From: Isoetes taiwanensis
Taxonomy: Eukaryota; Streptophyta; Lycopodiopsida; Isoetales; Isoetaceae
Reading direction: 5' to 3'
Assembly (NCBI GenBank): GCA_021234155.1
Contig: JAJEKV010000053.1
Location: forward strand, 4,090,364 to 4,154,363
Length of the DNA stretch: 64,000 nt
Shown here: in pieces, positions 47,401 to 59,263 of the stretch
Layout: each line of letters starts with the position of its first letter
Numbering within the stretch: the stretch's first letter is position 1
Position numbers and translations under genes: made by a program
Notes under the pieces: generated by a model
What the model saw: the letters and a program-made list of their open reading frames with translations, nothing else
What the model was told of the DNA's origin: nothing
Databases searched by the model: none

Positions 47401-47812
47401 AACACTCACAATAGCAATATATGAGTTGTTAAAATTGTACCAAAATAGGAAAAAAAAAAAATTGTAAAGTGAAGGGAGAATATAATACATATACACACAA
47501 AAGTTAATATGATTAGAATGACTTTCTATTAATCGCAGGGTTAATAACTCAGATTATAATATAACAACAAATGGAAGTTCTTTATATCTATACCGCCTTT
47601 AATATATAATCGCTTATTTAATATATAATCGCCACTCAGATCTATAGAAAGAATGCTTTCTAACATAGATAGAGTGTGAGCTCGTCACCACGGATGAAAC
47701 AAAGGACACTTCCACAAACTTTCACCGTTCACTTTTAACACCCCTAAGCGATGATCATGATGTGCTGCCCGCAACAATAGTAGTCCCGATGTCGAGGGCA
47801 AAGATCATTTTT
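44421..47812. other. Interior of the Ty3-type element, no readable genes
   Basis: No recognisable retroelement or host motif. The longest frames (45,827-46,024 minus; 46,136-46,405 plus) are unremarkable. A short 'atataatcgc' duplication occurs near 47,600-47,632. Confidence 0.45.
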
Positions 47813-47823
47813 AAGGTGGAGAA
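47813..47823 (+). other. Polypurine tract of the Ty3-type element
   Basis: aaggtggagaa immediately precedes TGTGACGCC of the right LTR. It is the expected plus-strand primer and confirms orientation. Confidence 0.8.
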
Positions 47824-49526
47824 TGTGACGCCCCGGCATTCATACGGCATAATGATGCACGCCGACACGCCACTAGACATAAGGGGTAATTGGCTAAGTG
47901 GGATCGACCACAATGGTTTTATTTAGCTATGTTAATAAATCCATTGTGGATAATTATAAAGTATATAGCCTAATTACCCTAATTAAGCTAAATTAGTTAA
48001 TTAGCACCAACAAGGGGGTGCCACTTGGCCCAAATCGATTGGGCAAGGCATGGTTTCCATTTTGACACCCAAATTAGGGCTTTTGTGCCCCAATTCGAAT
48101 TAGGAGCAGCCGGAGATGGAGGAGAGGAGTCGGCTGGCCTAAGGAGCAGCTTGAGCCAAGGAGCAGCCGGCCAAGGACTGCTGAAAGCCTAAGGAGCAGC
48201 TGAGCCAAGGACTGTTGTTGAGCCCAAGGAGCAGCCGAAATTCAAGGACCGTTGCTGACCTTAAAAATCACTAAACAACCCCTAGTTGTTGCTACCACCC
48301 TTCAGACAAAGACTATGGAAGCACCCCACGATAACGGGTCCAAAATTCCAAACACCGGTTGGTAGTAGTTTAGTTGTGAATTTAGGGTAGCCCTCATTGG
48401 GCACTTGTTGTGATGTTCTCATTGTTCTCTCTGTTTTAATGGTAGGAACTAACCCTTGATTGTAAAGGTAAGTTCTCTTTATATTCTGATTCTCGTTTTG
48501 GTTCCTAAAAAGGATGGATTGATAGTTCTTTGTATGGTATCACTCGAAATGGGGAAATAAGGGCGGGTAGAGACCTCTGAACTCATATAACGCTAGTATG
48601 TTCCTAGATAAAACCCCGTAATTCCCAATATTGGCCTCAGGCACAAGAGCCCACCGGGTCCTAGATGCTATGGTCCGCTTAGCACCGCACAAGGAACACA
48701 AAGGTGACATGAGGGGTGGGGTCTTGCACGAGCATACAAGGCTCCCGAGACTCCTACAAGGGCTAGGCCCGATAGCCGGTCCACGAGAGGGCCTGCATGG
48801 GTCCGACACTCCCTCGGGTGTAGAGGTGTGATCCGTATGGAGCACCTTGCACTTTGAGTAGATTTAGGTGAGTAAGTCTGCACGGATGCGGGGTCGCCGA
48901 TGCGCACGATTCTCTAGCTCACCCATGGAACCACTGTGGATTCGAAGGGGACGCTCCCCGACCTGCCTCATCGGACCAGCGCCATGAACCCGAGTAGGCT
49001 CAAAGGGTGATACCTGAACCTCAAGGTCTCCCAAGGCTATAGCGGCCATAGCGTGAATTGACCCATCCGCAGTGTGCACAGGAGGGGCGGATGGAGTGGT
49101 CAACCCTAGCCGATGTTCTATGCCAGCCAACGCCATGCCAAGACTCCTGGCCTCACGATCTCTTGAGGCCCACCCGTCAGTCGATCCTCACCGAGTCCGA
49201 GCCGGGTAGAACCCGGGGTTTGGGTGTTTTCTTAGGTTTAGATGCATATTCTATGCCGCTGGTATTTGATGGATGCACCACCCTTCGTGGTGGTTATTTA
49301 TATATGATTTATGCCGTGGTGCTAACCCTTGTATTCATGCTTCCGCCGACGTAGGAGTCCCATTGAAGGCGTGGGCGAATGACCCCTTTCAGAATCCTTC
49401 TTTTCGCATCATTTCATAGATGGCCCGGAATAGACCGGAGGGTCCTCATGGCAAGTTGGTTGCCATGGGGGGGGAAAGTCCCCAGCATGTATACCGGTGT
49501 CGTGATATATTCGGGGAGCCGCCACA
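47824..49526 (+). repeat. 3' LTR of the Ty3-type element
   Basis: Starts tgtgacgccccggcattcat and ends gagccgccaca, followed by tggt and the resumed LINE. It aligns with the left LTR throughout. Differences are mostly indels at C/G-rich words, while AT-rich segments such as the 160 bp up to 'ggtttccattttg' match exactly. Confidence 0.92.
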
Positions 49527-49726
49527 TGGTGTGCTTCAAGAAATTGTGAAGAAGTTGTATAATTGCTTTCGGATCTTCAATTGGCCCTGGACATTATTAA
49601 AATTCCAATATGGAGTGATCATCTAAAAGTGATTGATGCTTCAGGACATTTCTTACTTCTAGAAGTACTTTGTAATATTTTGAGCGTATAATATGAAGTA
49701 AAACACGTTCTTCAAAAAAAAAAAAA
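49527..49726 (+). mobile_element. LINE 3' end with poly(A) tail (continues from 39,312)
   Basis: The last 200 bp of the plus-strand LINE split by the Ty3-type element, ending in 13 A (49,714-49,726). Position and strand fit, and the duplicated tggt joins the two halves when the LTR element is removed. No clear LINE target duplication was found next to the tail. Confidence 0.75.
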
Positions 49727-49734
49727 TGGATGTG

Positions 49735-49805
49735 TTGCTCCTTAGGAATCGAACCTGAGTAATTCCACTGAGCATGCAACAATAAGCCAAGCCTAGCTGC
49801 ACCAC
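49735..49805 (-). other. tRNA-derived, SINE-like head beside the LINE tail
   Basis: The minus strand reads ttggcttattgttgc (A-box-like) and, about 23 bp later, caggttcgattcc, a perfect B box. It lies immediately beyond the LINE poly(A). The A-box word is shared with the head at 41,590-41,668, suggesting one SINE family. No tail was identified. Confidence 0.42.
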
Positions 49806-50072
49806 AAAATCCAAGCCTCATCACCCCCAAGACATTGAGTCAAGAGATCTTAATGATATCTTAGCATGTCATGTTAATATATGAGTCGTTATTAAAGAAA
49901 AGGCAGCATGATATTTAGCTAAAAATCTTACAATAGACATGTACAACCACTGTGATCAATTTGCTAGATCTACATAAGCCTTCACTTGTACAACAAGCTC
50001 AACAATCTGAACAACTGCTACTTGCATATAATGCTTCCTTGAACTCCGAGTAAAGTAAACAGGCATAGGTTA

Positions 50073-50483
50073 GACTGTGATATCTCAAGCTTTGATGTGG
50101 TTAATGTGGGCAAAATATTTGTGGTTAATGTGGCCGCCACATTAACTCTTCTGGTTAATTTGGCCATCCGATATCGCCCAGCTGGTTAATGAGGCCCAAA
50201 AATGGCTAATGTGGCCAAAAAATTAGGCTTCAAACTACGCGGCAAGACTGGTTCTTTATGCTCCATGGGCAGTCTGATTCACTCTAAAAACTATGCCAAC
50301 CGCTTTATCTGTCCCTTTTATGCTAGATTGGTAAAGAGAGGAAGAGATTTGAGGCAAAATGGAGTCAGATTGACCAAAAAACACCCAAAAACAGTTGGTT
50401 TTTGGGCTTTAAATTGCGTTGTTCTTCAGGGGCAATATAGGAGGCCATATTAACCACATCCCGCTTGAGATATGCGGCGTTCC
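50073..50483. mobile_element. MITE-like element with inverted ends and 7-bp flanking repeat
   Basis: The left end contains 'tatctcaagc' and 'gatgtggttaatgtgg'; the right end contains 'ccatattaaccacatc' and 'gcttgagata' in reverse complement. The direct repeat taggtta flanks it (50,066-50,072 and 50,484-50,490). The 411-bp interior has repeated 'ggttaatgtggcc' words near the left end and no credible gene. The superfamily is undetermined: a 7-bp duplication is unusual. Confidence 0.7.
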
Positions 50484-50807
50484 TAGGTTAAATAGAAAAG
50501 AGTAGATGATCCCTTTAACTTCTAGCAGAGTTTTAGGTGCAGTATGTTGACATCGAACTCATCAAATCAGCGTAGTAAGATCAAGATACCGACGGTTATG
50601 CTTCAAGCTATAAATTTTCGGCTACTTACTTTTGGCTGCACTAATGGCTCTTGATGCTTGACAGCCCTACAAAAAAACCCTACATTGATGCAGAGGCAGA
50701 ATCAAAGCTTGCTTGAAAGCAAGGCATCTGCACAAGATGCAGAAGCTACTCAACTGCAGAACATGTTGAATTAAGGGTTTGAATCAATTTTTGCAAACCT
50801 AAGAAAA

Positions 50808-50834
50808 GGAGGGAGGGAGGGAGGGAGGGAGGGA
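50808..50834. repeat. GGGA microsatellite
   Basis: An uninterrupted run of gggagggaggga units, about seven. Confidence 0.95.
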
Positions 50835-51018
50835 GCAGGTGCATAGCTATCGCCACCGTCCCTGTGCAATCAGAAATACCAAGAAGAGCATACCAGAATA
50901 GCATCTCCTGCAATCGGGCATATCCTACCATGAACCATTCGAACTATGGTGTCTGTTATTAGATAAATCCCAAAAAAGTCGTTGCCATGCCATTCCAAAA
51001 TAACCCACTACACACTAA

Positions 51019-51353
51019 GGCCCTTTTTCCATGGTAGTCGTATTTCTAAAAGTCTCATATTTTATCAAATGATGTTTGGTCACCTATTGTTCTAAAAGAA
51101 AATTATTTTCTCACTAGTAAGTGCGAAATAGGTTTGGATTGTAAATGGAGTCTTATTTTATTCTAAGGGATTTCCCTTGCCGTAAAATAAGACAAAATGT
51201 GTCTTATTTTTTCATAGTTTTCCACTACTATTTTACTAGTGTCATATTTTATGACTACTATGCAGTGAAAAAGCAAATTTAAATTTGTGTGTCACATTTT
51301 GAGCCCTGAATCGCAAATGGTATATGGCAATCGTATATTGTAGAAAAAGGGCC
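51019..51353. mobile_element. Tourist-like (PIF/Harbinger) MITE
   Basis: 335 bp with perfect 11-bp inverted ends, GGCCCTTTTTC...GAAAAAGGGCC, flanked by taa on both sides (51,016-51,018 and 51,354-51,356). A 3-bp TAA target and GGCC-starting ends are the signature of Tourist elements. No transposase is encoded. It sits about 0.5 kb downstream of the GBA2-like stop codon. Confidence 0.9.
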
Positions 51354-53974
51354 TAAAATAGCAAACCTCCCCAAAAAAGACAATGCTTTAAGGGGCTTTA
51401 AAAACCCCGAATTAGCAACTTTTCGACAAATACTATTTCCCTCAGTACACTGGAGGGCTTTGTCTTTGGTTTCCAGATTATGGATGCCAATTTATGGATA
51501 AAGGAAAGCTAGCCTAGGAGACGCTGCAAATCACGCATTCATCGATTTATACTTTAGCCATAGGTCAGTCCATTTTTCCATGGTGACTTTTTCAAGGGTC
51601 TACGAAGTAAAGATCTACAAAGTCTATCATAGTGAGTTTAGTTTATTGTATTCTTCAGTCACCTTTGTTCCAAAAATGAATACGCCCAAATCAACTTTTC
51701 CAGATCTGCCCAAAGAAGATGATCTTAAAATTTATTTAAATAAAACTCCAAGGGCGCTGATGGCCTGTAATGTCAAGCCAACTTATAAATATATTCAATA
51801 ACCAGAGATGCCTTCCAATTTGTGAAGGGCTGGATAAAACATCAGACGATCTCTTCCGCACTCAATAATGTAAGTGGAACTAACTTTTTAGCTGCAACAC
51901 TTACGAAGACAATGCCACAGTTCATGAAAAAGTGAACGCAGCTTCTGTATTGGTGGTTTTGGCACATCCCGCAATGCTTCTGCAAGTTTCACAAAACCTG
52001 TGTGCAAATATGAGGAACTGCTATCTTCATCTTTTGATGGTATTTTTGGACCGCCAGCGATACTGCTAGGTGGATCTAATGCCCACTGCATTGCCCAGAT
52101 AGACAACGGTCGCATATAAGACAAAGCTCGAAAATGGCCATCCGTAGTCCAAGCCTCGGGGGTTTGGAACCAGTACCTGCATCCAAAAAATATAGTTTTT
52201 TACAACATTGTAATCTGCATTTAATAGCTTGTAATAGAAAGGAACCTCACCCATGCCCGTTCTCTGACCATCCAGCATGGTAAACTCCCTCTGCTGTTGT
52301 AAATGCTTGCTCTAGCATTCCTTCATGAACCATTGCAGCAGCTGCTGCATAAGTAACCCCTGTCCACACTTCCCTTGATTGCATCGCTGTATCATCAACT
52401 TTACCATTTGGATGCATTCCATTGACAGCTCCTATCCTTCCACCTTTTACCTTCATTACATTGAAGTCATGAATTTTCTGAAGAGCACTTCTTGCTTTGA
52501 AGTCCTCAAATAAAGGTGGTAGCCCAGATGCCCATGCATACCACTGGCCTGCCATTTGATCAGCTTGAATAGATTTACTATTACTGCTTGACCCACTATC
52601 ATAACTGAAATAAGATCCATTCCAAAGTTTTTAACATAGACGTCTCTTGCTTGAGAGAATTTTCTCTGGAAGTATTCCTCAACAAGATTTTTTCATTTAC
52701 CATGACTGCCATAGCTGCTGCTGCTTGGAGAGCAGCTAACCAAAGGCCCCCACAATATGCACTAATTCCATGCACTGTCCAAGTATCATATGTTTGATCT
52801 GGAAAGCCATCATTTTCAATCATTCCATCTCTGTCCCTGTCAAACCGATCCATGTATGCCATGGCAGTATAGACTGCAGGCCATACAGCTCGAAAGCAAA
52901 GTCCATGTCACCAGTTGCAACAACATCCCTATACACTTGCAAAACAAACTTGGAATTTAGATCCTTCCATCTACTAGTATCGTGAATATTATAAGCATTT
53001 ACTTCCACCCAGGGATCATGAATTCCCAAATCATGAGGTACAGCACCTAATACCTTTTAATTCCCCATTTTCCCCGCCAAATATCTTACCAACTCTGGTG
53101 TATGTGAAAGGGTTGCAGCAGCAAAATCACGTTGAATACTGAGCTCAAGCTTGGGGAAAAGGCTAATAAGTGCAAATGATGCATAAAAATGCACGTCATA
53201 AGTGCACCACATGACATACTCCACACTTTCCAAATAAAGGAACTGGCCAATGTTTTCCCCCCTTCAAGAAGCAGAAGTTCGTGAGGGGAATTCCAAAGGA
53301 TCTGAACTTATTTTCTCGTCCAAAATGGCAGCCTGCATTGCTTTCAATAATTTTTCTGAAATCTCTTCTTCTGTCTCAGAAAGATAGCAATTGTTGGGAT
53401 CCACGCCTTTAAAATTTCCATTGCCATTATTCTTTTGATCAGCATAACTACCATTTAGTGGCATCATCTCACTTCCTCATCCCCTGCCCCACTAATACTA
53501 TATTCACTATTTGTAATGAGAAGTCAATCCACTAGAACGAAAAGAAGGTGTTACAAAGGAAGCATCTGGAGCAGAAAGTTCCCCCTTACCCTGCAGTGGG
53601 GGACCACCATCTGAAAAGCAGCAAAACAGGTCAATTAAGTGGCACCTAGCTCATAAGTTGAGAGGCTATGGAGACAGTTACTTTTAACATCCTAAGACTG
53701 GCACTTTTCTAAAAGCTGCAGAAACCATCAGCTTACTCTAAAAGCTACAGAATCATTAGCTTACTATAACAAGGATTAAGATCAATTAAGCAATCTTCTA
53801 CACACCAGTCCACACAGTTCCTCCAGCTACCAGATAGTAAAGCTCACTGAACAATGTAGTCCTGTACCTGACAAAATAAAAGAGGGAAGAACTGTTATAT
53901 AGACAACAGTAAGTTGAAAGCAAATGCATGACTTGCAAGCAACAAACATTGCGAACGTATAAATAAAACTACTA

Positions 53975-54070
53975 TTATATTACTCAGAACAAACAGCAGT
54001 CTCAATCACATTCGCAATTCTGCCCTTTATATTACTCAGAACAAACAGCAGTCTCAATCACATTCGCAAT
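53975..54070. repeat. 52-bp tandem duplication in a GBA2 intron
   Basis: ttatattactcagaacaaac and the following 24 bp occur at 53,975 and again at 54,027 without change over 44 bp, separated by 8 bp. Recent. Confidence 0.92.
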
Positions 54071-55810
54071 ACATTGATGGTTTTAGTAGACATTCTATCT
54101 TCCTTAATGAAATTGATACTCCTGTATTTAAGTATGCCAATAACGCCTAAACTAGACTTTCGTAATGCTACTTGACATGATTAAAAAAAATGCATATATC
54201 TCTAACCTACCCTATTTCCTTATTATGTCTATAATCCATAGTAAGCTCTACTTACCACTCTGGAAGGTTCTCATTGTTCAAAATAGACCCCTGCCACTGT
54301 TCAATGGCCGCTTCCCAAAGATGATAGCCTGCCAAGCAGATACAATCACGTTATCGTTTCAGAGGAAAAGACGTTAGAATTATGGTAGGCTTCTTTAACA
54401 ATGTGAACACGAAAAAGCAAATTTATGTATCTGTTGCCTCCTTAGCATTTCCTCAATGAGGTTATAACATCCTAGATCTAGTACCAAAGAACCTCTCCAA
54501 CAAAGCCAAGATATATGCCTGTTTAGCATGTCAATGTGCCCTGCTTTATCATCCTTTGAAGAAAAGTAAACTTCATACCATGCTATACAAGTCAACGCTC
54601 TTGAATGCATTTCCTTGTTTGTCCCTCCAAAGTTCCCGGTATTATCTAAGCCTTTATAAGCCTTCTCTTTGCCTGCAACATCATATCAATGGTGCTGTTC
54701 AAAGCGGGACTTGCTCTCTTGGCCAGGTGGGCTATTTAAGAAATAACATTTTCGCCATGAGCGAAAGGATTAGTAAAGGGGAAAATCCCAAATATGCCCA
54801 TATTTTCCAAAATTCCATAATTATCCTCTTCCTAACAAGCTTTCATTAAATGCCTTTGTTTGCCGGACCTATTTGACAGCTTTTTCTAAACACAAATCCT
54901 TTAACACGAGCGGTCGTACGGATCTGATATGCATTTCTACTCTCGAAGCCCCTATTTTGTTTACTGGTATGAGAGCAACTACAAAACCCCAGAAGCCTGA
55001 TAAAGGCATGGATTAACAGTTGAAATACTTATTCACTAACACCAAAACAGCTCCAGATTTCTGATTCAAGCATGGCATGATTGAAATGCATGACTTGTTA
55101 GATTATGCAAAGATTCCTCTAAGGCACTGCCTGCAAGGCCAAGATAGGATTCTACAACGATTATGTTTTGGACATCAATGAAGATGGTTTCATACAGCCC
55201 CCATGGTACTTGAATATCCAATTGACTTGGCACACAAAGTGAGGCATGCTATAGGTCAGCTCAGGGTGTCATCCCATCAGCTTGAGATTGAAGCTGGGCT
55301 TGCAAGTAGGCTAAAGACTGAATGCCTGAAAACAATCTGCAGGCTGCGGCCACTTGAATGAAATCGAACATTTCATTTTCACATGCCCAGAATATTATGA
55401 AATAATGGCAGGTTCCATAAAACCTACCCCCTTTCAAATCTCACCAGATTTGAGCATCAGAAATGCATAGCTCTATTCTTTCAACTGACTGCTCATAGAA
55501 AAAATGTAATTAAGGAGCATGGTAGTGAGAAGATGAAGTTTCCAAAGGCTAATCACTTACTCTCTCATTGGAGGTGATAATAGTAACAAATGGAAGTTTT
55601 GTACTCTACTTCAACCATCTAGTTGTCCCCATAGAGGAGTGCCTATGAAAGTCTCTAGAAGGATGAAGCAGGCAGCAAAGAAAAGCAAGCATAAATAATG
55701 ATTTAAAAGAGAAAAGAAGACCAGCATCACCTCCTTTCTGGCATTTGCAGCTAGGAAAAAGACAAAGATATTTAAATTTCTTAAATTTTCAAAATTTCAG
55801 TTAATTTTAT

Positions 55811-55928
55811 TCTAGGTGGCTACAAATGCACCCTAGCTGTAAATTTCATCTCAAAGACCGAAGCTTCCTTCTAGGTGACTACAAATGCGCCCTAGCTGTA
55901 TATTTGGTCTCATAGACCCAAACTTACT
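55811..55928. repeat. 59-bp tandem duplication in a GBA2 intron
   Basis: Two units begin tctaggtg(g/a)ctacaaatg and contain ccctagctgta and tctca(a/t)agacc. They lie in the 2.6-kb intron 54,329-56,905 and differ at about ten positions. Confidence 0.85.
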
Positions 55929-58900
55929 TTCTTTCTAATCTATCTTACCCATCACCAAGCCTTATAGCAGGTTACAAAATTGGCCTACATCCCATTTTTT
56001 CCATACTCCTTTGCTTGAATGCTAATGTTATTGTCTAGTGTGCTAAGAGCTCGCCGGAATTGAGTTTTTCTTAAACTGGGCCGCGACATTGTTCTCCGAT
56101 CTCAAAAGCTGAGCCCGTTGCAGACTACGGCTTAGAGCAAGCTATGAAGGAACAATAGCGTCATTTTGGCCTCAGAGGTGCCATTGCCATTACCTCTTTG
56201 AGCTCCAGATTGTTAAGCAAGGGGTAATTTTGAAATTATAAGGGCATATTTGGAAACAGGGTTAAATGCCATAGTAAGCATTTGATTTTGATGGTAATTT
56301 TAGTTTTTCCCAGTTCATGTCAAGCTGTTAAATTTCAAATAGCGAAGGGACTGTGGCAGCCTCCAGAAATGGCTACAAGAGCTGGCCAAAAACGAGGATG
56401 CTTGATCATAGAGCATGGAAGTGCATGTTGAACTTCCTGAATATCAGTAACTCAGCAACGTTTAGAAGGAAAATTTAGATCAAAAACCTTGCCCGCCCAC
56501 GGGATGCAACATTTCCCAGAGGAATGGTAATCTCATCAGAAGGGCAATTAGAAACTTAGTGGGACACAAGGATTGCAAGGACCTGCAAGCGTGATCGACC
56601 CAATAAAACTCCAATATTTAAAGCCAAAAATCTATATGCAGGCATTCTCATGAATCCTGGTAATTATAGCTTGATCATGATGTACATGGAACTTCTGGAT
56701 TAATAAGCAATGAATATGCAGAAGTTATAGAATGCCGCATCATGTTAACGTTTCTCGCTTAATGAATCAGGCGCCCCCAAGCCTTGAGTGCAGGTTTAGT
56801 GGCTCATGTTAAGTCAAAGGTACAAGGGAAAAAACACCTGAACAGATCTATTGCATTTTTCTTGTTTAAGAGTTTCGAGGAACGATTAAGAACCATAGTA
56901 CTCACCAGTCAGTGCATCATGCACAAGCTTAGGAGCTGCATCACCAGAAGTGCCATAGAATTGTGTGTACCGCCTGCAGATGCAAATTTTAAGTATAAAA
57001 CTAGAAAAGCAGTGGCATAACAAGAAAAACAAGCAATGCACATGTAAACCTGTAATAGGATCTCCCTTTTGTGAACTTCACTTCGGGGTTGTCCCATCCT
57101 AACGCAAAGTCAACAGTAACTTTTCCATGAGGTGGTACAACAACAGATGCAACTACACCAGCTCCAATAGGCACTCCCTTTGGTGAAGGCATAGAAGGTC
57201 CTATATTCAAATTATCATCTTTGAAACTTCCTCTCTGCAAGTTCAAAATTAATGATATTCATGAATTACTCCTCAATGCACTGTCCCGAAGCTCGAATCC
57301 AAATATTATAAGTTAGTAGCCATCTCTTTGTTAGCTACCTCTCCTAAGCTATACTTCATTCCGACATTCCTGAATTTTTGTTTGAGCACTTTATGATCTA
57401 CAAATTCCTAACACTAATAACTTCCTTGAACTTGACCTTGGAATATTTTTTTTCTTTTAATTATCCAAACCTCCAAAACAAAAGAAAAACATACCTCTGC
57501 CATTTCATTCCACATGTCCCTGGCGGTGTAACCACCTCCTTTACCCGACAGAAAAAATGATGGGCAGACTGATACATTACATTCAGGAGTTTGCTTGGCT
57601 GCTATTGCAAACTTTACTGGAGGTTGGCCTCTCGCTGTTCTGCATAATTTCATGAATCAGAATGGTAAGCAATAATTGAAGCACATAGACTGCATGAAAA
57701 CCGTTTTAAACTCACTGGTGATGAAGAACAACACCTTTCACTCCATCAGCTTCTCTGAAGGACAATAAAATCGCATCAAATATAATACAACTACTAGAAA
57801 TTTTCACAAAATTTTCGAGGATTCTCAGTGAAACTCTTACACAAATGGAATATTAAAATGGCCACCTGACAATCCGAGTTCCCACCAACGGAATTCTGGA
57901 CAACAAAAATAGAGTGTGCCCTTAAGTTACTTAAGGTCTGAATTCCTTAGACTAAGTAAATACTGTAGTTTGACATACCGCCCAAGTAAATAATAAGCTC
58001 GCATTTGCTTCCTCCTTACCTGTATTAACCAACTGGTGCACAGAATAGTCAGAATAACTAAGTACACCAAAAAATGAGAAAGCAATTGCCACAGGGTAAG
58101 ACAAACACTTACTACGTACGAAAAGACACAACATGGTAGACTGCTTTCCCGGTAATTATGTGGAATAAATGGAGAAACCTGACGGCAGGATATCTTCAAA
58201 TCTGGATCTGGTTCTCCTATATAGTTTATTTCCGAAATTAATTTGGGACTCACAATCTTGACAGTCAATCAGAAGGCCATTACTTCCTTACCATCATATA
58301 TGGTCCATGCTCTTGGAAACAATGCGTAATAAGTTGAATTCTGACCATCAAGAGCCCAATTCCAAGAAGAAATTCCAAAGGGATCCTCTTTCTTCCTGAG
58401 AATCCAACAAAACCATTAACTGCCTATTCCTGTTTGCATATATATCTCCAAACATAGAAGAGATTCTTTAAAAGATACTTCCTAAAAGTAGTTGAAGCTA
58501 TACCCATCAAATTCTTGAGGCCGACCTGGTGCTAAAACTGATGCAATTTTTTTCTTTTCCCCACTTTCTTTTTCACGACAAATAAAGACCTGAGTAGAAC
58601 AGGAAAAAATATGGACATTAAGTATCCCTCTCGAAGATTTGAAACCTCCTCAATGAAACATACCGAGAACTGATCTGCTAGCACTGGGGCTTCACTAGAA
58701 AATGCAGGAAGCAATTGCCAACGCCTGAATTCTCCACGAAATCCTCTTCCAATGCTACCTCCCCTGAACCACAATACAGATAGGTCAAAAAGGATTTCAT
58801 GGTGCTTCAAAGCTTAAGCAATGATTACGGACCCCATTCCACCAAGTGGCACTCCATGGCAAGCAGAAGGTTTGTTTGTACGACTGAAAGGATCGATCGG

Positions 58901-59263
58901 AACAGTCTATACAGATCCCACATCCTTGTGTTAATAAACTTTCAAACCTTTAATTGGCAAGCAAAAGACAAAGGTCACTGGGGAAGCAAAAGTACCCGGC
59001 CCTTCAGACCGCTCAGCTTGAACATAATTCCAAAGCCGTAAACCCAGTCCCAGCTACAGAAAATTGACTTTGTGAATACTGAGAATCTTACAGATGCTCC
59101 CTTTCTAGAAAAGCAGATCAGCATACCAAACAAAGAACTGCAAGAATATAAATGATACCATCTTCAAGCCTTCCATGAATGTCACACTGAACTCCTTTAA
59201 GAAGTTGGCATGGGAGTTAAGCTTGCGCTTCCACGCATGTTTAGGAGGGGCACCGGGGATCAT

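Larger units (their letters stand above)
39313..49526 (+). mobile_element. Ty3/gypsy-type LTR element, 10.2 kb, no intact genes
   Basis: Two LTRs of about 1.7 kb (39,313-41,001 and 47,824-49,526) share TGTGACGC...GCCACA ends. Directly after the left LTR, gggtatcgagcc resembles the initiator-Met-tRNA primer site TGGTATCAGAGCC with one base missing. Directly before the right LTR is a purine tract, aaggtggagaa. Upstream of it 'gatgtcgagggcaaagatc' fits the end of a gypsy-type pol gene. A 4-bp repeat, tggt, flanks the element (39,309-39,312 and 49,527-49,530). It splits a LINE, so it is younger than that LINE. No gag, protease, polymerase or integrase motif could be read in the 6.8-kb interior: it is either a non-autonomous derivative or heavily decayed or mis-called. 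Confidence 0.88.
51888..59263 (-). pseudogene. GBA2: GBA2-like non-lysosomal glucosylceramidase (GH116), 17 exons, frame-damaged
   Basis: GBA2 enzymes split glucosylceramide to glucose and ceramide at membranes. Start ATG at 59,263 (MIPGAPPKHAWKRKLNSHAN, in-frame TAG two codons upstream), stop at 51,888. Exons: 59159-59263, 58979-59053, 58833-58906, 58664-58763, 58504-58589, 58292-58395, 58113-58216, 57979-58032, 57841-57895, 57716-57754, 57495-57639, 57050-57234, 56906-56973, 54256-54328, 53806-53867, 52252-53610, 51888-52176. N-terminal blocks: [38 protein letters not shown]116 catalytic blocks: [16 protein letters not shown] and [10 protein letters not shown]-terminal [15 protein letters not shown]. 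Damage: one base lost in exon 9 (after GGNS) and about seven indels or stops in the large exon (stops after TSHYK and KMGN; shifts after DMDFA, MVNE and DVYVK). Splice sites are intact throughout. Either a young pseudogene or an active gene with consensus errors. Confidence 0.9.
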
